Positions 1 to 12,000 of a DNA stretch of 64,000 bases are shown here, piece by piece. The first letter of the stretch is position 1; the number at the start of each line of letters is the position of its first letter. The notes beneath the pieces were generated by a model. That model saw only the letters and a list, made by a program, of their open reading frames with translations. It had not been told where the DNA came from and made no database searches. The DNA is taken from contig NC_003281.10 in assembly GCF_000002985.6 (NCBI RefSeq), positions 3,348,001 to 3,412,000 on the forward strand, given 5' to 3'. The DNA comes from Caenorhabditis elegans. Taxonomy: Eukaryota > Nematoda > Chromadorea > Rhabditida > Rhabditidae. Both the position numbers and the translations under genes were made by a program.

Positions 1-3000
1 TTTTCTCTCGAGAATCTCCCGATGGTACAGCGGCTCACCGAGTTGAGTGCCGCAAAGAAAAATGTAAGCATTTTCTTTTTATATTGAATTACACATTGGG
101 TGTTTTGCAGGCTGATTCGAAAAACGAGGTGGCAAAGAGAAGCAACACTTTCTCGTTACAGTTGGCTGGTGAGTTTTTTTTTTTTTTCTGATTTTTGACC
201 TAAACTTTTTAAAGCCAGTTTATGGGCAGGGTCTCACGGGATCCCGTTTTAAAGTTCAATTTTTTACAAACACGAGTACTCAAAAATCTATCATTTCAAA
301 AATATATCCCAAAATACCTGATAACTGTCGTGCATTATTGATTTTTTTGAAAAAAAAAAAGCAAATTCGCTCCATTGATAAATTGTGGGCGGGGACTAAT
401 TACAGCGGAGTGTCGTTTGAAAAGGTTTTGTAGTCCTTTTGGAAAATTACTTTCAAAAAATTTGTAGCTACCCTAACAATGTTCCGTTATTAGGCTCCAC
501 CTCCCAAAGTTGTTTAATTTTCGCAATTATCAAGCCAAGAAAGGGGCGGAGCCTAAAAACGGAGTGTCGCTTTTTTTTCATGTGTAGTCCTCTTGGAACG
601 TAATTTGTAAATTTTCAAAATTTTCGAAACGAAACTCCGCTGTTAGGCACCGCCCCAAAAATGTTCCATTTCCGCAAAATTAAGCCAAGAAAGAGACGGA
701 GCTTAGTAACGGAGTGTCACTGCGAAATGTTTTGTTGTCCTCTTGGAAAACAAAGTTGATTTTTCAGCAATTCACAATGAAACTCCTCACCCCAAAAATG
801 TTTTTAATTTCCGCAAAATTTAGCCAAGAGGCGGACAACAGAGTGTCGTTGTCCTTTTGGAAAACAAAAATTCAAATTTTCGAAAATAACCCCGCTATTA
901 GGCCCAAACTTGGCTAGTTTCTGAACGCCTCACTGCAAAAATGTAGGAACCCCCTCTAAAAACTTTTCTAAAAATTGATGGCCGGGCATTTAGTTTTCTA
1001 GGCCACGTAGTAAATCTCTACTTCAAATATTAACTATGTCTATCATATCCTCTTTTTTTTCATCGAAACTATAAAAAGTGTAAAAAAATGGAGAAGCATA
1101 TGCATAAATCAATTAAAGCAAAGTGTGAAGTGATAAATAATTATCACGATTGACATTTATCATCACGCTTTTTAGTAACACACACAGTTCCCCCCTTATC
1201 CTATCATATCATCTTCAGTTTTTTGCGACAGTTTCCGATGTCCTTTGTCACATATTTGCGCAAAATGCGTGATAGAGGCGGCCCCTGAACGGAACAGAAA
1301 AAACGAATTGGGTTGAGAAAGTCATAAGTTTTGGATAGTATTCAAGAAGATGTACTTTCCACATAAGAATCACTATGATTTTCATTTTTATTCAAATTAT
1401 GACTATTGGAATGATGCTATGACCTATTATGCTAATGATAGATATAGAAGAAATTTGAGGGGCAGAAAGAGTAAGTTTTTGATTAATCTCCGTTGTAGTT
1501 AATTTTGATTGAAAATTGTTTACTAACACAATTTTAGGAATCAGTCAACTTTGAACCCAAAAAATTGTCAACTAATGCAATGTTGGTTTAATCTTTTTCA
1601 ATACATTTCCAGTTGAACAATTTTTAAATCTTAAAATGAGGTGAGATATAAGCTGTCAAAACAAACTATAACAAAAAAGTTGTAAACATGGTGCATCGAC
1701 CGGGAATCTTTCAATCAACGTTGGCAGCTTTTATCTCGGTTGTCCTTGTGTTTATCAAAAAGTTGCCAATTGAAAAAAATGTACATCATCTCTTTTTCTA
1801 CAGTTTCGTAGTTAAAATTTAACTGATGTCGTCAAAATGAGCTAACTTAGGAGCGGTTGAAGTGGAGTAACACATTTGATATCTTGGAAATTTTCCAGCA
1901 ATTTTTAATTCTGGCCTGCATGTTTGAAGAACATTTGGGAAACATTTCAAAACATTTTAGGATATTTTTTACAAGTTTATAATATTTCAAATAGAAAATG
2001 CATTCTTTTCCGTCCGTCTTCAATTAAAATAAAGTTCCTGTCCATCTACTTCCCATGCAATTCGGCAAGATCAAAAGTGAGAAAGATGCCATAAAATTGG
2101 GCGTCTAAGCTTACATCTTGAAAAGATATTGGATAACATTGTTCTAATAAGGGATATTTTTTAAACATTCCTTTTGAATTACCTGAAAGCTTGAACTCTA
2201 CTGAAGTGACCAGTCACCAGGTCCCGTGAAGTGTCGGCCGCTGCAAAGTAAAACTAGTACTACGACATTTCATATGATTCCGTGAGGTGCTAGCTGCAAT
2301 AAAATACAATTTTCAAGAAAGTTGTCAACTAAAGTTCTATATTTGTCCAATTTTTTCGTTCTTTACCTTTTCCCGAAAAGTACGCACCTTCCCCTTTCTG
2401 GGTCAAATGCTGAAGGCGATATCTTAATCTCTTTTAATTGTCAATCAAATACCCATTCCCTAGGTCACTGCCACAATTTATATAATAAATTGAAGTTTCA
2501 GAACGAGATGCTGTAGATGCCTGCTCGTGGTTGAGGAAAGCCGGATTCTCGAAGTACGCCGATCAATTTGAAGGTTAGTTTTATGATTTTTTAAACGTTG
2601 AATAAGGTAGTTTATATTAGAAAACTAAGAAAAATGTTTAAAAATTGGATTTTTACAAAAATTTTCGAGTATAAATCTAAAAAATTCTGGAAAGTTTTAA
2701 TTTTGAAATAGGCAGATCTGTTCATTTCCTTATTTCAGTAGGCTGTGGGTTATTGTGACGTCACAGGTGGCCTATAAATTTGGCGGCCATCATTACCCTG
2801 GTGCAGTAGTACGGACACAAACATTTGAGCGTAAAATTTAATGCATTGGCTATCGATGCACCATGGCTGAAGCACAACTTTGTTAGTTAAACCTAGCCAC
2901 TTGAACTACGACGTAATTTTTTGGTGGCCTAGAAATTTGACGGCCACTCCCAGGGCTGCACTCGATGCACCATGTTTGACAAACTCAAGTTGTTATTTAA

Positions 3001-6000
3001 ACTGGAGGTATGACGTCATAGATGGACTAAAAAGGCCAAGACAACAACAACATTTTCCTGTGAATCATGGCGCATCGACAGTTTATTTTAACAAAATTCA
3101 ACTTTCCCGTCTCGATGCACCATGTTTTGCGCTCAATTTTTAGTGTTAAGACTGTCACTGTCAAGATGTGTCCTTACAAATGTCCTAAACAGAATTATGA
3201 CGTCACACCAATACGACATTGATTGTCCAGTTTTACAAAACTTGACTTTGTAGACTCAATGCACCATAATAGATGCGCAAGTTTTTTGTTAAAAACTGAC
3301 CCCTGAAAGTGTGACGTCACACGCGACCTAGAAAAATGTAAAAGTTGTCTGTATCTCTAATTGGCATTATGCAAGACACTGAACTATAGACACTAAAAAC
3401 ATGACGTCACAGGTGGCCTAGAAAAACAATAGACATGGTGCATCGAACCTGGCAAATTTTGGTGCGTATGAAGTAACAGGAAGCTCTCGGCGGCTAAGCA
3501 CGGTGCATCGAATATAAAAATTTCTTGCCATACCTTAGACCTAATGACCCGTATCCCCTGCCAATGACCTTTACCCGAGAACACTTTTTTGCCTACTAAA
3601 CCAACAAAAATTTGCTGCCAAGAAGAAGAAGTGACAAGAATTTTGCCCATCAAGTTTTCTTGTTCCCTCATAAATTTCCAACCTTTCCTTAAGAATGTGT
3701 GTATGCTTTACAACACCCAACAGTGCCGCTGCGTCAGTAGGTAAAAAAGAGACGAGAGAAGATATATCCGTTTAGAAAAATCGCCTTCTTTTTCTCCTTT
3801 TTTAGGCGATTGCGTCGTAGAAAAAAGGAGGGCGAAATCTGCGAGTCAAAACAGCAAGAACCTGCCTAATTTGGCATTGACATGCCCCCCTCATCTCTCA
3901 AAACACACCCATTGCAACACTCCCACTTTCGCGAAATTTTTTGCGTGTGTTGTTTCTCGGTCACAACAGTTTTTACGATTACTATGACTTTTTAGGAACC
4001 TATTTGTAAACGCCCCTCAATCAATCAAGTGATACCGACTGGGGGTGGGGTACGCAGACAGTGGAAGCCTGTATGTACCATGCCTTATATGTCTTACGTA
4101 GCTGGTGTTATTATAAAGATTAAGCTAAAAATTGGTGCCGGTTCTTACTAAGGTTATATTAACAAAGCTCTGGATAAGTTACAACAGTCCGTTCAACTTC
4201 TATGTCAGCCTATTTTAATTCGAGAGTTTGGTTGTTGCAAAAACAGATTGCTACAAATTATCAAATGTTCCAAATAATGAACAAACTCTGCTCCGTACTT
4301 TTTTGTCTGATTAGATTCTAAACACCAATGGAATTACGGCAAAAAGTCGAACACCGTCCAATTATGAAATTGAAAAAAAATTTTTATTTTATTAAGCGTT
4401 ATAAGTAGTTTACTTTTGGTATCCTATACGCATTTCAGTAGTTTATCTTACAATTAGACCTAAATACTCTCTGTACTAATTTGACCGAGAAATCGTGAAA
4501 AATTGAATAAATTCAAATATCTGATGTTTTTAGTAGCTGTCAACAATGTTCTGTAAAATCATAAGAACTTGTTTTTTGGAACCTGGAATGCCAATGTTTC
4601 AAATTCGATACAACTCAGAATTGTTAGACTTACAAATGGCATCTCTTCGATTTCCAAAATTCCTCAAAAAATGCGAAAATTCTGTCTTGTTGTTCCACTT
4701 TTTCATGCGCATATTGCCTACTCGCGCTCTTTTATTCGAAAAATAAACAAATTTTGCAAACAACGCATGTTGTATTGATCAATTAGTGTTACCCTATCAG
4801 CTAGTTCACTAAGTAATAACTTTTTTTTTTGGTGTTACAGTAATTTCAAAGTACCCAACATAGGACATTTTTTTAATGTTTAATTTTTTGTTGCACCTCA
4901 AAGTTAGTACGTTCTACTTTTTGCTCTCATCCAAGCTCTATTCTGTGAGTTTTTTGAGTTTTCAAAGATTTTTTTGATTTCTTGTTCAAATTAATCAAGA
5001 AATCAAGAAACCAGAATTTTTTATTAGAAACCAACAACTCAAGAATACCCACCCTCTTTTTGTCAAGCGCAAATTTTTTATGATCCTGGTCAGATGCTAA
5101 TTGATATCCAAGCATTTTTTTCAGGATTTCTTCTAAACTCCTGGCAAACCCTAATCCTAAACTCCTATAGATATATGACCCATCGATATTCCAGGTTTCC
5201 AAAAATCAAAAAATCAAAAATTTCTTTTAAAACTAATATGCTGCATATCATATTAGTTGTCCTAGTCCGTAACTTGACAACACATTTTGCTCACTTTTGG
5301 AAATATGAATACTATGTTCATTTTCATTATTAGTACACAAATTAGCATTAACAGTATTTGTTTTAGTAGTGTTGTGCTCCACTACTTCACTTTGAAAGGT
5401 TGTTACTTTTGAAGAACTTTATAAGATGAACTAACACAATTTTGTCAATTAACTTATTTTAAATATATGACCCGGGAAACACTAGTTTTTGTACATGGTG
5501 CATCGACTAAAAGACCTCAACCAACTTTAAATGCTCACATCTAGTTTTTTTTTCAATTGAAATATTTTCAAACGGCCCGATTTCAATTAGAATTTTCAGG
5601 CAACTGTAATATAAGCTACCAAATTTCAACAATTTTCAATCAACTCGTAGAACATTTTTTTACTTAACGATGGTGTACACAATAAAATTCTAATTCCTCT
5701 TACTTTTGAAAACTCCCTGAGATCTCCCTGCCCGAACCCCAACAAATCACTGATCTCATTTTCCTTATCAAATCACTCACTCAATTAATTTCGTCCGTTC
5801 CTTCCGGTTCATGTTTTCATGCCCATTTTTGCTTTCCCTAACAAACCGTACACACACTTGCTTGCTTTTCCCTTCTGTCTTCAAAACGACACACAAATTA
5901 TCTCAACGCAAACATTAAGCAAGTCCCCATCTCTCTCTCTCTCTTGTTTGTCGATTAGGAAGCGAGAGAAATATGTGTTGTGTCTCAACTAAATATTGTT

Positions 6001-9000
6001 CCACTGTTTCTGAACTCTTTTTTTTTTACCAAAGTTTACCTAGTTGTTTGATTCCTCGTGTTCTTCCAACTTTCCTGAAAATAACAAAAATGATGTTTTT
6101 TTCTAATCTCTGGTAGATTAATCAGGTGTTCTGAGTGGACTGTATGAAGATTTGTATTTTCTTTTCTTTTACTCTTTCAACTTTGGCGGCTTATATATCG
6201 GTTTTTTTTTGTAAATTTTTGTTCTTGCTCTATAGTTTTGTAGTCGAACGCTTTTTGATAGCTTCAAAATTAACGGAGATACGGTGCGCTAAAGTTAGTT
6301 GAGGTTAAATCGTGTTTTTAGACATGGTGCACCGACTAATATATCTTTGGAAGCTCCTATCTCGTTGCTTTTTGATTTTATCAAACAATTTTCAACTGAA
6401 AAATATTTGTGATCTGTTTTTCCATAGTTTTGTTGCAAAAAGTGTTTTAATAACTTTAAAACTGACGGAGATATGATGCGCCAAAGTTAGTTGAGGTACA
6501 ATTTAGTTTTTGGACATGGTGCATCAACTAATATATCTTTGTAAGCTTCTGACTCTGGCGCATCACTAGTTCCTTTTTAAAGTTACTCGTTACTTTTTAA
6601 ATTTATCAAAAAATTTTAACTAAAAAATATTTGTAATCTATTTTTCCATAGTTTTATAAAAAAAATTGAGTTTAAATCTGAAAAACCACCCGAGAAAAAC
6701 TAGTTTTTGTACATGGTACATCGACTAAAAGAGCTCAGCGAACTTTAAACGCTCATATCTCTTTTGTCTTTAGTTTTATCGAAAAAAGTTCAACTAACAA
6801 AAAATTCCGTATTTAATTTTCTAAAACTTCGTAGTTGACTCTTTGTTGATATCTTCAAAAAGGACCAAGATCTAAGCTGCCAAAAAAACATGACTAGTTT
6901 TTACACATGGTGCATCGAGAAATTCTCAAGTCTGTATCTTCAAAATTAATATTCACTTTTAATAAAGTTTTCTTATTACCCTTTTCCTTATTCATTTCTT
7001 CTTATTTTCAGAAGGAAAACTGCCAATAGTTGCATCAAAAGATCCGACGCTGTTGGAAGCTGATCTGCGTGCATTAAATCGTCGAATTGATGTATTGAAT
7101 AGATGTCATACTATGAAAGTTGACAGTGTACCAATGAGACGGCGAATTGTAAGTTAAATTTTTTTTAGAAATACTCTTAGCTTGGAAAACTCATATCTTG
7201 GTTAGTTTTGACGATATCAAAATATTTTAAACTACAAAAATGTAGAAAAAGATACAACAAAAATATTGTTAGTGGCACCTTTTTAATAAAATTAATTTAA
7301 GCCGAGATTCGAGCTGTCAAAGTTTACCGAGTCGATGCACCATGTCCACACTATAACTTTGACAGCTCCTATCTTGGTTCATTTTGAAGATATCACCTTA
7401 TTTTCAATTACAAAATAATATAAAAAACTTTTAATTGATAAATATTTTGTATGAAGACAATTTTTGATAGGACAAAATATAACCGAGATAAAAGCTGTCA
7501 AATATGAGCAAAACAAATTTCAATTTTACATTGTTGAATTCTTCGCTGACTCACACTTTGAAATTCGGAGATGGTTCCATTAGATTCTAGCTAGGCATAT
7601 GACTCATCACTTCAAAAAATTTTCAATTCAATACTATTTTCTATATCAGAACAACGAGTTCCCACGGCTGGATCCAATGAAAATCGACGATAATGTAAGT
7701 GACTTTCTCTTTTCTCATTCACTCTGTTCCGTTAATGACTCATATGACATTAGTACGGATTCTGACTATCACGGTCTTATCGATTTTTCTCGCATTTTGC
7801 ATTAGAATGTTCGTTTTTGAAAAAAAAAATCAATACACCAGATTTGACGCGCAATTTTAGTTTTTATATAATGTGCAGTTCTACTCAGTTTTCATGCTCA
7901 TCTTCCTAGTTTTGCGCAAATATTAATTTTGTGGTGTAGTGGGCTAAGGCGCAGAACGTCACCCACACGTCCATTGTTCGACCCCCGCGGAATGTTTTTT
8001 ATTGATAAGAATAATCAACACATAATCAATGTCGTCGTCTAGATTATCACTCTCTTTGTTTATGTGATTATGGGGCGGAAGGCGATATCAAATATCTTCT
8101 CTTTTTCCCCCCGACAAGACACATTAGAAGAGATTCCGTTTCTTTTTCCCCCTAATGATTGCAATTTCCTCGTTTGGAAAATAGCAAGTTTGATGAATTA
8201 ATCGATTTAATATCATCGTCTACTCTAATTGCGTTAATATTTTCAGAGTGGATATTCATCCGATAGTTGGAGGTACGGTAGTGTAGGCGGTAGTCATCAT
8301 TCGAATACTTGGAGTCGCCCATCTGGAAGTGATCATCATGTTTACGGTGGATCATTAGCTAGAATGCCGAATAGCACGTCTTCTGCGTGGCATCATCAGA
8401 TGGCTGAGTGAGTTTTTTTTGTTGGAATTATTGATTTTGTTCCCTTAGCTATGCAGTGTTTTTTGTTTGGAAACTCCCGAAATTTGAATCACGTACCCAA
8501 TGCATCACATTTGACGCGCAATTTCAATTTTAACAGATGTGCAGTTCTGTAAAAGCTTTTGTGGTGCAGTGGGATAAGGCGGCCATACATGAATCCCTGG
8601 TTCGATCCCAGATGGGAATCTCGCGCAAATTAAATTAGTCCACATTTGTTAAATAATACATTTTCAGTCCAACACGAGACAGTCGAAAGGTGCTTCGAAC
8701 TGATTGGTACGACGCACAGAACACACCGCCACGTGGTAGAAATAATGAGTAAGGATTTAAAAAATTTAAATATTAAAATTGCAATCTAACAAACAAACAA
8801 ACAAACAAACAAACAAATAACTTACTAATATAGCTAGCTAGCACTAACGCGTTGTTTTTTGTGTGTGTGTGTCGATACTTTCATAATTTCAGTGTCCTTG
8901 AAACAGCTTCCTCAGCCGCTTGTGTCAATGAACTGAACTCAAAATTGCAACGATCTCAAAGTGAACGAATCAAAGATCGCGCTAGAGCGATTATGAAAAA

Positions 9001-12000
9001 GATGGATCTAAGATCCACTAATAAGTGAGTACACATACAGTGTGGGGATACATGCGCCTTTAAACATTATTTTTTACTCAGTAATACTTGTTTTTTGTTA
9101 AAAAAGGGAAGAAAAATATGATTTTTTTGCAAAAAAAAAAATTGAAATTTTTTGTCCAAAATAATTTTCGAAAATTCTAATTTCTTAGAAAACTTCGAAA
9201 AAATTTCACTTCGAACTTCCTGTCATGGTTTTATTGAAAATTTTTAATTAAAATATTTGGTCTCGAAGCGAAAAAGCGGGTTTTTAGACCCCGCCTACAT
9301 AATGGGCGGAATTTTTGAAACTCAGTTTCACTAAATCGTTTTTTTTTTAAATTTAAATTTCACTTAAAACTCCAAAATGTTCAAAAATCTACTGTTTGCA
9401 GACGACCAAAAGAAACACGTGGCAGACCTGCTCCAATGAACATTGGGGATCCAGTGCTAGTGTCCTACGACACTCCGAAAAACTCAATCAGGTCACACCA
9501 TATTGATAGGCCCTCGATTTTACCTGGTAAGCTAGATTTTTTTTGATTTTCTTTTTATGGAATCATGATCTGTAAATTTTCTTGCAAATATTTGAGAAGA
9601 ATGTTTTTTAATTCAGTTAAAAACAACAAAAAAAAATTTAAAATTTAAAATTTTTTTACTTTTGTAAAAAATTTGTTTAAAAAATGTAATCTTGAAAAAC
9701 AAAATTGTTAATTTTTTCAACTTTTCAACAAAAAAACAGTTTCAAACTTTTTTTACAAATTTTTTAAAAACGTTTTTCGAAGTTTTTCTAAATTTTATGT
9801 CTGAATTTTTCTGCCAATTTGCATCCCTTCTATATTCTATCTATCTTACAAAAATCCTAATTTTTCCAGAGTGTCTTTTCCCCTCTTTTCCCAAATTAAT
9901 CCTAAAATAACAATTTCCAACAGAACGAGGACGTCAACTGTACCCCACATCTCCCTATCAAGCCCCTTCTCGGAGCAAATCAATTGCTCAAAATAATCGA
10001 CGAGGCGGTCTTGTATTCATTACCCCGACTAGTCCGAACTCACTTGACACTTCATTCGGGTATTCTGACACTAATTCCAGTGTGGTCTCTTCCCACCGGT
10101 CAAATGGAGAGAGCCGGAGACGTGAGCTCTCAATGCCTCCACCGTCAAGGCATCGTGTTCAGATGAATGGTCCATCGTATCCGGTGATGGATGGAACATT
10201 GCGTAGGCGGGAAATTATGCCATTTGATTCTTATCTCTATGCTGGAAATCCTAAGATGCTTGAAAGGTTATTTTGTTTTTATCAGCTTCAAGGCGGTCTA
10301 CATCTGCCTTGCGCCTTTATTCGTGCCTACTGCCAGGCTTAGGATTATGTTTAGGTATAGGATTAGGCTTAGACTCAGGCTTAGGCATAAGCTTGAGCAT
10401 AAGCTTAGGCGTGCGCTTAGAGCTAGGCTCACGCTTAAGTGTAGGCATATTGATAGGCTATGGAATCGACAACTTAAAGGAATCAGTTTTCCGGTTTTTT
10501 CTAGAAGGCAGGAGGGCGCATCGTAGGCAGGCATTTTTTGTGCATGGACTTTTCTCTTGCATGGTGTTCAAAAAAAAATTTCAGATATGACAAGACGTAT
10601 GAAAGTCCGCGAAATTTGATTCCGGACCGTATGTACGATGATCTCGATGACCTACCTCTGCCAAAATCTACGAAAACCACTAACTCGAATTCAACCTCAA
10701 ACTCAAACTCACTTGATAACAAGAAAACTGATAATATCAGCATGTTCAATGATGGATATTATACGCATGGTTTGAGCTTTTTCCTCTTCTTTTTCAGATA
10801 TTTGATTATTTTAAATTGAAAATTTGAATCAGTGACTTTTGGCATTTAAACAAGTCGAAAGCTTTGGCGCGAATTCAAATTTCTCAAAGTTTTTTGAAAT
10901 ATGCCAAAGTGTATTGAATTACAGAAATTTGTGATTGAAATTAAATTTTTCCAAAAATCTCTAAAAATTCTGACCCAAATTTAACATGTTTTTTAATAAT
11001 TTTGACGCTAAATTTCAAATTTTCAGAGTAAACCAAAAAGTTAAAAAAAATAATGGATCTCAATTTTGAATTGTTCTAAAAACTTTAAAAATTTTCAGGA
11101 AAATTAACCTAAATTTCTGTCTGAAAATTCACGTTTTCCGTTTTCCGCACGAAGAAAAATGTTTGCAGAAATCAAAACCGCCTTGCCACGTCATCACAAC
11201 ATCCTAACAACAGTCAAACCGGAGAACCTAAAAGTGAACACCGAGAAAATCGATATAATCTCGAGCTCCGACGAGCCAATCGGCCGAACAGCTCTCACAA
11301 AACGAAGTGACTCGGGCTTAGGCTCAAGCCTGTCTCGTTCTCCAAGCGGTCCACATACTCAGAGAATCCGTCAGTCTCTTCTACCGTACTCAAATGCCAC
11401 GTCATCAAGTGCTTCTGCCTACTCATGTTGCTCTTGGGGCTCTTCGACAAAGTTGCTCGACGAACAGCAACCATTTTTCACTGATATGGTCGAGCTGGCA
11501 AGATCAATAGATTCTTTGAATCTTATTGAAATGACAAGGCTTCGGAAAACAGCTTTTCTAAGATTGAGCTCAATTTTGGAGCGGAATATTGAAGGGAAGG
11601 GGGTCGGATTGGTGGATCCGGATCAAGAAGAACTTCCATCGAAACATGTGTGGAGTGTGCAGAGATTGATTAAAAGAATGAAGATCAATGATGGACAAAA
11701 ACGAGAAAAAGATGTAGATGGAGATGGTGCAGTTTTTGGTGTTGGTCTAGATGTGATCTTCAATCGAACCGGTTACTTCCTACCCCGACCCATCCTGGAA
11801 GTCATGAAATTCCTCCGAAACATTGCGCCGGAAACTGTCGGAATCTTCCGTAAGAATGGCGTCAAATCCCGAATCGCTGAACTTCGATCGATAATTGAAA
11901 GCTACAGTGGGAATACGGATGTATTTGTTGGAGAGAATCTTCTCGACTCGACACAGGTTCATGATGTGGCTGATCTTCTGAAACAGTACTTCCGAGATCT

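Noticed and set aside
10191..10590. Overlapping open frames on both strands rich in Leu/Arg or Gly/Leu/Ser
   Set aside because: They run through the TTAGGC-like repeat in a gei-1 intron; repeat-derived, and the gei-1 model splices across them.
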